Origin: CAKRJP01 sp963658085
GTDB lineage: Bacteria > Bacillota > Clostridia > Lachnospirales > Lachnospiraceae
DNA: 64,000 nucleotides
Assembly: GCA_963658085.1 (NCBI GenBank)
Contig: CAVKOU010000003.1
Location: 62,001-126,000 of the forward strand
Direction: 5' to 3'
Part shown: positions 41,422 through 49,729 of the stretch, piece by piece
How positions within the stretch are numbered: the first letter of the stretch is position 1
Layout: every line of letters starts with the position of its first letter
The notes under the pieces: generated by a model
Database searches by the model: none
Told to the model about the DNA's origin: nothing
The model's input: the letters and a program-made list of their open reading frames with translations, nothing else
Position numbers and translations under genes: made by a program

Positions 41422-41901
41422 ATGGAAAAAATCACAAGTTTTACTATTGATCACATTAAATTAGTACCGGGGCTTTACGTTTCTCGCATTGATTATGTGA
41501 AGGATCAACCCGTTACCACTTTTGATATTCGTATCACTAACCCCAACGAAGAGCCGGTAATGAATACTGCCGAAGTTCATACTATCGAGCACCTGGCTGC
41601 TACTTTTCTTCGCAATCATCCAACATACAAGGATCAGGTCCTTTATTTCGGCCCTATGGGATGCAGAACCGGTTTTTATTTGCTCTTGGCTGACAAATAT
41701 ACCTCTGAGGATATTGTTCCTCTTATGAAGGAACTGTTTACTTTCATCTGTGAATTTCAAGGAGAGATTCCAGGAGCTTCTGCTAAAGATTGCGGTAATT
41801 ACCTGGATATGAATCTTGGCACTGCTAAATATTATGCTAAGAAATATCTCACAGAGGTATTAAACAATCCCCAAAAAGAGCAATTGAATTATCCTGCATA
41901 A
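41422..41901 (+). CDS. luxS: S-ribosylhomocysteine lyase LuxS
   Basis: Cleaves S-ribosylhomocysteine to homocysteine and the precursor of autoinducer 2. The metal site HTIEHLAATFLRNHP (HxxEH) and the Cys in GPMGCRTGFYLL are present, and 159 aa is standard. AAAGGAG precedes the ATG. It has its own promoter and shares a bidirectional terminator with rplT. It supports methionine recycling along with metA here; whether AI-2 is used for signalling is not shown. Confidence 0.96.
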   Translation: MEKITSFTIDHIKLVPGLYVSRIDYVKDQPVTTFDIRITNPNEEPVMNTAEVHTIEHLAATFLRNHPTYKDQVLYFGPMGCRTGFYLLLADKYTSEDIVPLMKELFTFICEFQGEIPGASAKDCGNYLDMNLGTAKYYAKKYLTEVLNNPQKEQLNYPA

Positions 41902-41956
41902 TGTTTTATCGCAGACTTCGTTTTTGTATAACAAAATAGGACCGATTTTTATTGCA

Positions 41957-42003
41957 CAAAAAAGCGTCAGAATCGATATTCTCGATTCTGACGCTCTATT
42001 TTT
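41957..42003. terminator. Bidirectional terminator between luxS and rplT
   Basis: Perfect 13-bp stem gcgtcagaatcga/tcgattctgacgc (41964-41976, 41982-41994), T runs on both strands. Confidence 0.92.
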
Positions 42004-42044
42004 ATCACTATCTAAAATAGTGAATCTATCTTTACTTTAACAGA

Positions 42045-42401
42045 TTAAGCTAATTTGCTCTTTGCTGTCTCTACAAGTGTTGCAAATCCTGCTGCATCGT
42101 TTACTGCCATCTCTGCAAGCATCTTTCTGTTGATGTCAATTCCTGCAACCTTTAATCCGTGCATAAGCTTGCTGTAAGAAAGTCCGTTGATTCTTGCTGC
42201 TGCATTGATACGAGCGATCCAAAGCTGACGCATCTGTCTCTTGCGCTGTTTTCTACCTGCATATGCAGATGTAAGAGCTCTCATTACAGACTGCTTAGCT
42301 ACTCTGTACTGCTTAGAACGTGCTCCTCTGTATCCCTTTGCTAACTTTAATGTTCTATTATGTTTCTTCTTTGCGTTTAATCCGCCTTTAATTCTTGCCA
42401 T
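42045..42401 (-). CDS. rplT: 50S ribosomal protein L20
   Basis: Starts MARIKGGLNAKKKHNRTLKL, then AKGYRGARSKQYRVAKQSVM, unmistakably L20; 118 aa. L20 is an early assembly protein and, in Firmicutes, the repressor that binds the infC leader of its own operon. Last gene of infC-rpmI-rplT. Confidence 0.97.
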   Translation of the reverse strand: MARIKGGLNAKKKHNRTLKLAKGYRGARSKQYRVAKQSVMRALTSAYAGRKQRKRQMRQLWIARINAAARINGLSYSKLMHGLKVAGIDINRKMLAEMAVNDAAGFATLVETAKSKLA

Positions 42402-42439
42402 TCTTAATATCCTCCTTCAATACTGTACTGTACCTTATC

Positions 42440-42637
42440 TTATAGATATGGTAATACTTTCTTCATGTTCTTTACATTTGTCTCATCAGTGATGATGGAT
42501 TTTCTAAGATTTCTCTTTCTCTTTGTAGACTTCTTAGTTAAGATATGGCTCTTGTAAGCTTTATTTCTTTTTAATTTTCCTGTACCTGTCTTTTTGAAGC
42601 GCTTTGCAGCTGCTCTATTAGTTTTGATTTTTGGCAT
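42440..42637 (-). CDS. rpmI: 50S ribosomal protein L35
   Basis: A 65-aa basic protein, MPKIKTNRAAAKRFKKTGTG with AYKSHILTKKSTKRKRNLRK, the L35 signature. Between infC and rplT with a good AGGAGG site. Confidence 0.97.
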   Translation of the reverse strand: MPKIKTNRAAAKRFKKTGTGKLKRNKAYKSHILTKKSTKRKRNLRKSIITDETNVKNMKKVLPYL

Positions 42638-42670
42638 AATATGTTCCTCCTTAAGAAATAATATATATTT

Positions 42671-43177
42671 TTAACGTTTTTCAGTTAAAACCATGCTCAT
42701 GCTACGGCCTTCCATCTTCGCCGGTTTCTCAACGGTTGCGATATCTGAAAGAGCCTCTGCAAAATCATCCAGGATGTGCTTGCTCTGCTGTACATGAGCC
42801 ATCTCACGTCCTCTGAATCGTAAGGTAACCTTTACCTTGTTACCCTTGCCGATGAACTTCTTTGCATTGTTCATCTTTGTATTAAGATCATTGGTATCAA
42901 TGTTTGGGGACAAACGAACCTCTTTGATCTCGACAGTCTTCTGTTTCTTCTTTGCTTCTTTTTCTTTTCTTGCAGCCTCGTAACGATACTTACCATAATC
43001 GATAATCTTACATACCGGCGGCTGTGCCTTAGGAGCAATCTTAACAAGGTCTAACTCTGCTTCCTGGGCTAACTTCATGGCCTCTCTGGAAGACATAATT
43101 CCTAGCTGCTCTCCATCCTGTCCGATTACTCGAACTTCCTTGTCTCTGATCTGTCCGTTAATCATTAATTCGCTAAT
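42671..43177 (-). CDS. infC: Translation initiation factor IF-3
   Basis: Binds the 30S subunit and checks initiator tRNA and start codon. MINGQIRDKEVRVIGQDGEQ and APKAQPPVCKIIDYGKYRYE form the N domain; VTLRFRGREMAHVQQSKHIL the C domain. The start is set at ATT (43175-43177), 9 bases after GGAGG, because infC genes often use this rare codon for autoregulation; the ATG at 43165 is the alternative. Frame continues upstream to 43222 but that lies before the ribosome site. Confidence 0.92.
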   Translation of the reverse strand: MSELMINGQIRDKEVRVIGQDGEQLGIMSSREAMKLAQEAELDLVKIAPKAQPPVCKIIDYGKYRYEAARKEKEAKKKQKTVEIKEVRLSPNIDTNDLNTKMNNAKKFIGKGNKVKVTLRFRGREMAHVQQSKHILDDFAEALSDIATVEKPAKMEGRSMSMVLTEKR

Positions 43178-43203
43178 TGTCTCGCACCTCCAATGCATAT
43201 TGT

Positions 43204-43327
43204 AAAAAAAGTGGATAGCCATAGACTATCCACTTAATATCTGCATAACAAAATCATATCCTATCATTTGTCATATTCAATATCAAACCATTAGTCACTC
43301 AATCGTGCTACGGTGAGAGTGGATACT
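43204..43327 (-). promoter_or_regulatory. Attenuator leader before infC (L20-leader-like)
   Basis: An intrinsic terminator (stem gtggatag/ctatccac, 43211-43233, then TTTTTTT) ends 26 bases before infC. An upstream segment (43318-43327, RNA AGTATCCACT) can pair at 9 of 10 positions with the terminator's 5' arm (43225-43234), giving an antiterminator. This switch fits the known L20-controlled leaders of Firmicutes. Confidence 0.72.
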
Positions 43328-43393
43328 CTACTTTATTTATTGCCTCACGCAACAACTAATTTACCATAGGCGAATCTGCTTGTCAAGAACTTT

Positions 43394-44269
43394 TTATTTA
43401 TAATTTCGATCTCCACCCATGCAAAAAACCGCCAATACTCCGGGACCTGTATGTCCACCGATCACATTTCCTATATTATTAATGAGAACTTCCTTAATTC
43501 CCATCTTCTCACGCACAAGATCTGCCATGTATTCTGCCTCTTCCAGGCAATCTCCGTGGGTAATCATTGCCAGATCATTCTCCTTCCAACAAGCCGCCTG
43601 AGCCGCTGCAGTCTCTACCAGTTTATGGATTGATTTTTTTCGACCTCTCACCTGGCCTACCATCTGAAGAGATCCGTCATAATCCACATTCAGGACAGGT
43701 TTAATCTGTACCAAAGTTCCCATGATTGCCACTGCCTTGGAAACGCGACCACCACGATGTAAATGATTCAAGTCATCTACCGTAAAATTATGACATACAT
43801 GCATCTTATGGCTTTCTGCCCATTCAGCCGCTGCCTCTATGCTATATCCTTCTGACTGGCGTTTTAAAACATAGTAAAGAAGTAATCCCTCTCCCATGCA
43901 GGCACACTTGGTATCAACCACAATAATCTTGCGTTCCGGATATTCTTCCTGTAGCTCCTCAGCAGCAATGCGCATGCTATTATAAGTTCCACTAAGGGCA
44001 GAAGAAAATGCCAAATGCAAAATATCTTTTCCCTCTTTTAAGATAGCCTCCAGACCTTCCTTCGCTTCTTCCGGATTAATCTGAGAAGTTACCGGAAGCT
44101 CTCCTTTTCTCATAAGATCAAAGAACTCCTTGGAACTATATCCGGTACGATCTAAATATGTTTTATTATTAATTGTATAATGCAGCGGAAAAACCGGAAT
44201 CCCTTTATCTTCCACCCATGCGGCAGGTAAATCCACTGTACTATTTACAGTAACTACATAATCACTCAT
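43394..44269 (-). CDS. DegV family fatty-acid-binding protein
   Basis: A 291-aa DegV protein: VTVNSTVDLPAAWVEDKGIP, PVTSQINPEEAKEGLE with the fatty-acid-contacting SQ, FSSALSGTYNSMRIA and NHLHRGGRVSKAVA are its blocks. DegV (FakB-like) proteins hold free fatty acids, often for the FakA kinase; no fakA is next to it. ATG follows AAGGAAG. Confidence 0.92.
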   Translation of the reverse strand: MSDYVVTVNSTVDLPAAWVEDKGIPVFPLHYTINNKTYLDRTGYSSKEFFDLMRKGELPVTSQINPEEAKEGLEAILKEGKDILHLAFSSALSGTYNSMRIAAEELQEEYPERKIIVVDTKCACMGEGLLLYYVLKRQSEGYSIEAAAEWAESHKMHVCHNFTVDDLNHLHRGGRVSKAVAIMGTLVQIKPVLNVDYDGSLQMVGQVRGRKKSIHKLVETAAAQAACWKENDLAMITHGDCLEEAEYMADLVREKMGIKEVLINNIGNVIGGHTGPGVLAVFCMGGDRNYK

Positions 44270-44289
44270 CCAAACGCTTCCTTTCCTAC

Positions 44290-44805
44290 CTACTTGGTTG
44301 TACTTCCAAATCCACCATTACGGACGTCTGTTACATCATCATCTATAGTAATACCATATTCAATAAAAATCCCCTGCATAAATCCTGTACCTGCCGGAAT
44401 CTCTACTGTCTTGTTTTCATTACTGTCATTGGTAATCTTTGCAAAAATGTGTCCTTCGTTATCTGAATAAAAATAATCACTGTCAATAATACCTACAGTA
44501 TTGTTTAGTTGTAAGCGATACTTAAATCCCAAACCGCTTCTAGGATAAAGCTTCAACACCCAATCGTTCTCCATCTTTGCCCTGATGCCTGTAGGAACCT
44601 TAAGGGTCTCACCCGGTGCTAATTTCAGAGAAACAGGAGCAAAGAAATCATATCCCGCAGACCCTGAAGTAGCTCTCCTTGGAAACTTGATCTCCTCATA
44701 GACCTTACGAATTTCCTCATCCATAGTTTCTCCATAGGTATCAAGGTAAGCTTCTTTGTATTGTTCAAAACTTATTTTCATAAATTCTGCGATTCTCTTT
44801 GCCAT
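44290..44805 (-). CDS. dut: Deoxyuridine triphosphate diphosphatase
   Basis: Trimeric-type dUTPase keeping uracil out of DNA. The five motifs appear in order: ATSGSAGYDFFA, YPRSGLGFKY, NNTVGIIDSDY (catalytic Asp), GTGFMQGIFIEYG and the C-terminal RNGGFGSTTK arm. An N-terminal helical stretch of about 40 residues makes it longer (171 aa) than the usual 145-150. GGAG site 8 bases from ATG. Confidence 0.93.
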   Translation of the reverse strand: MAKRIAEFMKISFEQYKEAYLDTYGETMDEEIRKVYEEIKFPRRATSGSAGYDFFAPVSLKLAPGETLKVPTGIRAKMENDWVLKLYPRSGLGFKYRLQLNNTVGIIDSDYFYSDNEGHIFAKITNDSNENKTVEIPAGTGFMQGIFIEYGITIDDDVTDVRNGGFGSTTK

Positions 44806-44849
44806 TTTCTATACTCCTTCAACGGTTTAAGACAATGTGTCCCTGCCTG

Positions 44850-45623
44850 TTAATTACCGCACTCTATACTGATTTCGTTAAAGAGTTTTAAAATCTCATC
44901 TACACTCATCCGGCTTTTTTCTTCCGCCTTCTTATCGAGAATTGCCTCTCCCTGGTGCATCATCACCAGACGATTCCCATACTCCACCGCATACCTTAGA
45001 TTGTGGGTTACCATGATGGTAGTTAATTTCTTCTCTTTTACGATCTTGTCTGTCAGTTCCATAATAAGCTCTGCTGTCTTAGGGTCAAGAGCCGCTGTAT
45101 GTTCATCTAAGATCAAAAACTCAATCGGAGTCAAGGTAGACATAAGGAGCGCCATAGCCTGACGCTGTCCTCCGGAAAGGACTCCTACTTTCATATCCAG
45201 CTTATCTTCCAGCCCAAGGTTTAGCTGACGCAACTGCTCTTTGTAATATTCAATACGAGCCTTGTTGGTACCTCGGCCCAATCCGTAAATCTTCCCCTTA
45301 TTGTCCGCTAAGGACATATTCTCCAATATGGTCATAGAAGGACAAGTCCCCATAGCCGGATTTTGATAAACCCTTCCGATTTTAGAACTTCTCTGAAATT
45401 CTTTTAGCTTTCCAATGTCCTGACCGTCCACAAGAATCTGTCCGGAATCTACCGGAATACTTCCACATATAAGATTCAACATAGAAGTTTTTCCCGATCC
45501 ATTACTTCCTACTACGGAAACAAATTCCCCATCTTCAATCTTTAAATTAAATCCATTGAACAGACACATTTCATTTACTGTTCCAGGATTATAATACTTC
45601 ATTATATCTTTTAATTCAAGCAT
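44850..45623 (-). CDS. Tryptophan ABC transporter ATP-binding protein (TrpZ type)
   Basis: A 257-aa ABC ATPase: Walker A GSNGSGKTSMLNLI, Q-loop YQNPAMGT, signature LSGGQRQAMALLMS, Walker B FLILDEHTAALDPK. The unusual DEHTAAL and the pairing with an ABC-2-like single permease and a TrpX-type binding lipoprotein mark the YtrpXYZ class. It overlaps the permease gene by 8 bases. The tryptophan assignment comes from the T-box specifier UGG before the operon. Confidence 0.88.
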   Translation of the reverse strand: MLELKDIMKYYNPGTVNEMCLFNGFNLKIEDGEFVSVVGSNGSGKTSMLNLICGSIPVDSGQILVDGQDIGKLKEFQRSSKIGRVYQNPAMGTCPSMTILENMSLADNKGKIYGLGRGTNKARIEYYKEQLRQLNLGLEDKLDMKVGVLSGGQRQAMALLMSTLTPIEFLILDEHTAALDPKTAELIMELTDKIVKEKKLTTIMVTHNLRYAVEYGNRLVMMHQGEAILDKKAEEKSRMSVDEILKLFNEISIECGN

Positions 45624-46503
45624 TTCCCTTCACCTTAGTCTTTCTTCCATTGCTGATGATCAAAATTACCAGGAACAATACTGCCGTGATCAATTTCATG
45701 GCCTGAGGCTCAAAATTCTTAAGAGCAATGGCCACGCAAGCCTTGTAAATAATAGATCCAATGAGAACCGCTGTTGTTGTTTTTACAAAGGTTATTTTCT
45801 TAAAAATACTGATTCCGATGATCACACTGGCAAGTCCGATGACCATGGCTCCGGTACCGGAGGAAATCTCAAATACACGCTCCTCTTGGGCAAAGATACA
45901 TCCAGACAAGCATACCAACCCGTTGGATATCGCAAGCCCCATAATCTTTACATTTCCCTCCGCCTTGGCCAGGGATGTAACCAACTTCGGATTATCTCCT
46001 ACCGCTCGTAGCAAATATCCGGATTTCGTCTCCATGTAAAGATCTAAAAGAACTTTACAGATGATTGCCAAAATCAAAACCACGATTACTGTCTTATAGG
46101 AAGATAAAGATTCCGGAAAGATTCCATTGATAAAGCTGTTATTAAAGATAGTCTCCTTGGAAAACAAAGGAACATTGGAGGAACCTGCAATATACAGGTT
46201 GATGGTCCAAAGCCCTGTCATCATAATTACTCCGGATAACAGATCTCTGACTTTACATTTTACATGAATAAAACCGGTACAGATACCGGCAAGTACTCCC
46301 ACAAAAAAAGCGATGGGAAGTGTTAAGTATGGATTCATTCCCCGTGTAATAAGAGCGGCAGTTACTGCCGCTCCTAAAGGGAAACTTCCATCTACAGTAA
46401 GATCCGGGAAGTTCAATATCTTATAAGTAATATAAAGTCCCAAACCTAAAATTCCATAAATTAATCCTTGTTCGATTATGGTAATTGCAAAACTCATGGA
46501 CAT
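45616..46503 (-). CDS. Tryptophan ABC transporter permease (TrpY type)
   Basis: A 295-aa membrane protein with about eight spans (GLIYGILGLGLYITYKILNF, LPIAFFVGVLAGICTGFI and others). Like branched-chain permeases it has FPDLTVDGSFPLGAAVTAAL near residue 35 and GNPKLVTSLAKAEGNVKIMG in the loop facing the ATPase. Starts 14 bases after the binding-protein gene. It forms the import channel with the 44850 ATPase. Confidence 0.88.
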   Translation of the reverse strand: MSMSFAITIIEQGLIYGILGLGLYITYKILNFPDLTVDGSFPLGAAVTAALITRGMNPYLTLPIAFFVGVLAGICTGFIHVKCKVRDLLSGVIMMTGLWTINLYIAGSSNVPLFSKETIFNNSFINGIFPESLSSYKTVIVVLILAIICKVLLDLYMETKSGYLLRAVGDNPKLVTSLAKAEGNVKIMGLAISNGLVCLSGCIFAQEERVFEISSGTGAMVIGLASVIIGISIFKKITFVKTTTAVLIGSIIYKACVAIALKNFEPQAMKLITAVLFLVILIISNGRKTKVKGNA

Positions 46504-46517
46504 CTCCTTTTTATTTT

Positions 46518-47564
46518 TTACTCTACAGAGGATTCTGAAATCTCATCAAATGTTTCCACTGCACTGTCTGCCAGATCACCTGGCACTTCAATTCCAAGAT
46601 TCTCAGCAACCTTTGTATTTACATAGAATCCTGGTTCTGAAATAGTTTCAAAATTCATTTCAGAAGCACTTTTCTCTCCTTTTAAGATCTGTGCTGCCAT
46701 CTTACCGGTCTGCTGTCCGAGAGCCACATAATCGATACCCTCTGCTGCCAGACATCCGATTTTCACCTGCTCGATCTCGCTGCCAAATACCGGAACATTT
46801 TTGCTATTAGCCTTATCCAAAATCGTCGGAAGAGAAGATACTACGGTATTGTCTGTCAAGTTGGTAATGCAGTCCACCTCGCCAACAAGTTCTTCTGCTG
46901 CAAGAGGAATATCTGCTGTTGTGGAAATTCCTTTTGTTACCAATTCAAAACCATAATCCTCTACCAGATCTTCATATTCTTTAATGGCCGCCACGGAGTT
47001 AGCTTCACTGGTGGTATACATGATTCCCAATTTCTTTGCCTTTGGTAGCATCTCACGAATCATTTTTAACTGCGCCTCTACCGGAAGTTTATCAGAAGTT
47101 CCGGTTACTTCTCCCACTGAAGTTCCGTCTTCATTTGCAAGCTCCGCAGCCACCGGATCGGTGATTGCTGTATAAACCACCGGAATATCTGCAGACTCTG
47201 CTGCGTTATATGCTGCCTGAGCTGCCGGTGTAGCAATAGCACAAATCAGATCCACCTTGTCAGATACAAACGCATCTGCAATCTGTGAGGAAGTTCCCAT
47301 ATCCGATGCAGAATTCTTATATTCCACATTCAGATTTTCTCCTTCAACAAATCCTTCCTCTTCCAAGCCTTCTAAGAATCCCTCTCTACAGTTGTCTAAA
47401 GATCCGTGCTCTGCAAACTGGGAGATTCCGATGGTTACCGCATCTTCGGAAGTTGCGGTGCTGCTATCGGATGAAGAGGAGCTTCCTGAAGAGCTTCCGC
47501 ATCCTACTGCCATTGAAGTTACGACTGTTGCTGTTAATAATACTGCTACTAATTTTTTTCTCAT
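46518..47564 (-). CDS. Tryptophan-binding lipoprotein (TrpX type)
   Basis: A 348-aa lipoprotein: signal peptide with lipobox MAVGC (Cys22) and a Ser-rich linker, then an ABC_sub_bind domain (TIGISQFAEHGSLDNCREGF, VDLICAIATPAAQAAY, PVVYTAITDPVAAEL, VFGSEIEQVKIGCLAAEGID). It collects the substrate for the permease next door. First gene after the T-box terminator; AGAGG precedes the ATG. Substrate tryptophan is inferred from the T-box, not from the protein. Confidence 0.88.
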   Translation of the reverse strand: MRKKLVAVLLTATVVTSMAVGCGSSSGSSSSSDSSTATSEDAVTIGISQFAEHGSLDNCREGFLEGLEEEGFVEGENLNVEYKNSASDMGTSSQIADAFVSDKVDLICAIATPAAQAAYNAAESADIPVVYTAITDPVAAELANEDGTSVGEVTGTSDKLPVEAQLKMIREMLPKAKKLGIMYTTSEANSVAAIKEYEDLVEDYGFELVTKGISTTADIPLAAEELVGEVDCITNLTDNTVVSSLPTILDKANSKNVPVFGSEIEQVKIGCLAAEGIDYVALGQQTGKMAAQILKGEKSASEMNFETISEPGFYVNTKVAENLGIEVPGDLADSAVETFDEISESSVE

Positions 47565-47687
47565 GATTTTTTCCTCTTTCTCAATTTGATATTGATGTTT
47601 CCTTCTTCATTAGCCAGAAGAAAGAACAGTTGCTGTATAAGCCAGTAAATCTTGATACCAGGGGCAAAAGACCTTATAAATTCTCAT

Positions 47688-48008
47688 AAAAAAAGTCCCA
47701 GATATCAAAAAATAGATATCTGAGACGCTAATTACAAAAATAATTATCGCGGTACCACTCAAATTGACAAATTGTCCACTCTTCTGATGTACTAACATAC
47801 ACTCCTGATTGATAACGGGTTCGGTTCCCGACAAGCCATACTCTTATGCTTCAAGACTCTTAACGCTCTATAAAAGTCGTTACATAATTTCAAGCTGCCC
47901 TCGAAAGTCCATTCAACAACTCTCTTGATATGGCAATTCCACCATCTGCCACTCTCTAGGATCTTGATCAAGTCATCTACTACTCTTTCTCAACGGTTTG
48001 TTCTTATT
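47688..48008 (-). ncRNA. T-box leader, specifier UGG (tryptophan)
   Basis: The minus-strand leader has stem I with an AGUA-type box, the GGUG loop (in GGCAGATGGTGGAATTGCC), and a specifier loop whose 3' side reads GAA-UGG-ACUUUCGAG (UGG at 47909-47911). The T-box GAGUGGUACCGCG lies at 47748-47760 and the terminator gtctcagatatc/gatatctgggac at 47695-47726, followed by seven U. UGG is the Trp codon, so uncharged tRNA-Trp should turn on the operon. The 534-base gap before folD is largely this leader. Confidence 0.92.
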
Positions 48009-48015
48009 AGCTAAT

Positions 48016-48044
48016 ACTTTACACAAGTAAATTTTCTTTGTCAA
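48016..48044 (-). promoter_or_regulatory. Promoter of the T-box operon
   Basis: Minus-strand TTGACA (48039-48044), 17 bases, TAAAGT (48016-48021). Transcription should start near 48008. Confidence 0.65.
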
Positions 48045-48098
48045 CCCAAAAAAATCATTTTCCTAAACAAAACACGTTTTCAGGGAACAGACTCAGGT

Positions 48099-48953
48099 TT
48101 ATTTTTCTGCCAGCAGCTCCACACTCTTTACTACATGTTTTGCAAGCACAGAAGTGGTAACACTTCCTACTCCCCTAGGAACCGGACTGATATAAGAGGC
48201 CTTCTTTTCTGCCGCCTCAAAATCTACATCCCCACAGAGATTTCCATCTTCATCTACATTGATTCCCACATCTGCTACGATGGCTCCTTCTCCCACCATA
48301 TCCTCTGTAATCATCTTGGCTTTTCCTGCTGCCGCCACCAATACTTCCGCTTCTCTCAAGGTTCCCGGAAGATCTTTCGTCCTTGTATGGCAAATGGTAA
48401 CTGTGGCATTCTTTTGAAGCATAAGCATAGATAAAGGTCTTCCTACTACCATGCTTCTTCCTACGATAGCTACCTTCTTTCCCGTCAGATTAATCTGATA
48501 ATAATCAAGCATTTCCATAACAGCCTCGGCGGTACAAGGTGCATGTCCGGAAATATCCCCGGAAAATACCTTCGCCATATTCACAGGGCTCATGCCATCT
48601 ACATCCTTGTAAGGATCGATCATCATACGAAGAGGCTCTTCGTTTAAATGCTTCGGCAGTGGACGGAATAACAAAATGCCATGAACCTTAGGATCCTCAT
48701 TCACCTTCTGAAACTCTGCCTCTAATTTTTCTTGGGAAATATCTTCCGGAAGCTCAAGTACCTTACAGTCAATGCCCGTAAGCTCCATCCGTTTTTTTGC
48801 ACCTCGCTCGTAAGCCAAGTCATCCTCTCTTGCTCCCACACGGATAATCGTAAGATTTGGGATTATTCCCTTCTCTTTCCAACTCTCTACTTTTTCGATA
48901 ATCTGGGTTTTCATGGCTTTTGCCACTTCCACTCCCAACATAACTTCTGCCAT
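48099..48953 (-). CDS. folD: Methylene-THF dehydrogenase / methenyl-THF cyclohydrolase FolD
   Basis: Bifunctional folate enzyme. LTIIRVGAREDDLAYERGAK with YxxxK-type active site (Y..GAKK), PLPKHLNE, DPYKDVDGMSPVNMAKVF and VAIVGRSMVVGRPLSMLMLQ are FolD blocks, and PVPRGVGSVTTSVL ends it. Length 284 aa. It follows fchA by 53 bases; both act on methenyl-tetrahydrofolate, which suggests a shared one-carbon operon. Confidence 0.95.
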   Translation of the reverse strand: MAEVMLGVEVAKAMKTQIIEKVESWKEKGIIPNLTIIRVGAREDDLAYERGAKKRMELTGIDCKVLELPEDISQEKLEAEFQKVNEDPKVHGILLFRPLPKHLNEEPLRMMIDPYKDVDGMSPVNMAKVFSGDISGHAPCTAEAVMEMLDYYQINLTGKKVAIVGRSMVVGRPLSMLMLQKNATVTICHTRTKDLPGTLREAEVLVAAAGKAKMITEDMVGEGAIVADVGINVDEDGNLCGDVDFEAAEKKASYISPVPRGVGSVTTSVLAKHVVKSVELLAEK

Positions 48954-49006
48954 TGTTTTTCTACTCCTTCAATCACTGCAGCCATTCTGCATCTTGTTCT
49001 TATTTC

Positions 49007-49669
49007 TTACTTCAATCCGGAAACCACGTCACCATATACCTGTGTTTCCAAATCCTTTGCCTTCTGAATAATGGTTTCTGCCTTCTGGTTTAGTTTCTGT
49101 GCCAGTTCACGGTCCTTCATGGACTTAGTATTGATAAATACATTTAAAGAGGCACTCTCTACTGCCGCTCTTGCAAATAAAATTCCAACTCCCACGTCAC
49201 TGAGAGCCATCTTGCTTCCCTTTTCTCCAAGGACTTTAAGATTTTCCATCACCTCATACATAATCTCCATGGATTCTAACGGAACAATACTCGCAGTATA
49301 CAGAGCCTCCGCCATGATTTTTTCCTTATAAGATTTCTCTTCTTCTGTTTCTTTTGGAAGGCTATAGGCTTTTGCCAAGGGTTCAAAGGCCTCTGCATCT
49401 TTATCCACAAAATCGATCAATTGATCTCTTAAGACTTTTAACCTCTCTCCCACCTGTAGAATTTCTTCTTCCACATCTGCATAGGTTTTCTTTCCTACTG
49501 TAAGATTTGTCACCATCATTCCAAGTGCTCCTGCCAGGGCTCCCACTGCGGAAGCTGCTCCGCCACCTCCCGGAACCGGTGCCTTGGAAGATAACATTTC
49601 GATAAATTCTACAGCATTTCGGTCTAGCATTTTTTGATTTTCTTTTTTTAATTCCATATAAAATTTCAT
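49007..49669 (-). CDS. fchA: Formiminotransferase-cyclodeaminase family cyclohydrolase FchA
   Basis: A 220-aa helical protein of the FTCD C-terminal domain family: LSSKAPVPGGGGAASAVGAL and GALGMMVTNLTVGKK are its signature, and KMALSDVGVGILFARAAVES is typical. In clostridia the stand-alone protein is methenyl-THF cyclohydrolase. Two starts are possible: ATG at 49669 (AGG too close) or ATG at 49657. It precedes folD. Confidence 0.9.
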   Translation of the reverse strand: MKFYMELKKENQKMLDRNAVEFIEMLSSKAPVPGGGGAASAVGALAGALGMMVTNLTVGKKTYADVEEEILQVGERLKVLRDQLIDFVDKDAEAFEPLAKAYSLPKETEEEKSYKEKIMAEALYTASIVPLESMEIMYEVMENLKVLGEKGSKMALSDVGVGILFARAAVESASLNVFINTKSMKDRELAQKLNQKAETIIQKAKDLETQVYGDVVSGLK

Positions 49670-49729
49670 CCTATTCTATTTTTTCCAAGCAATGACATAT
49701 ACTTCCCCACTGTAAACAGCATAAGACTT

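Noticed and set aside
47610..47834. 74-codon minus-strand frame in the T-box region
   Set aside because: Lies across the T-box and terminator structure; no ribosome site.
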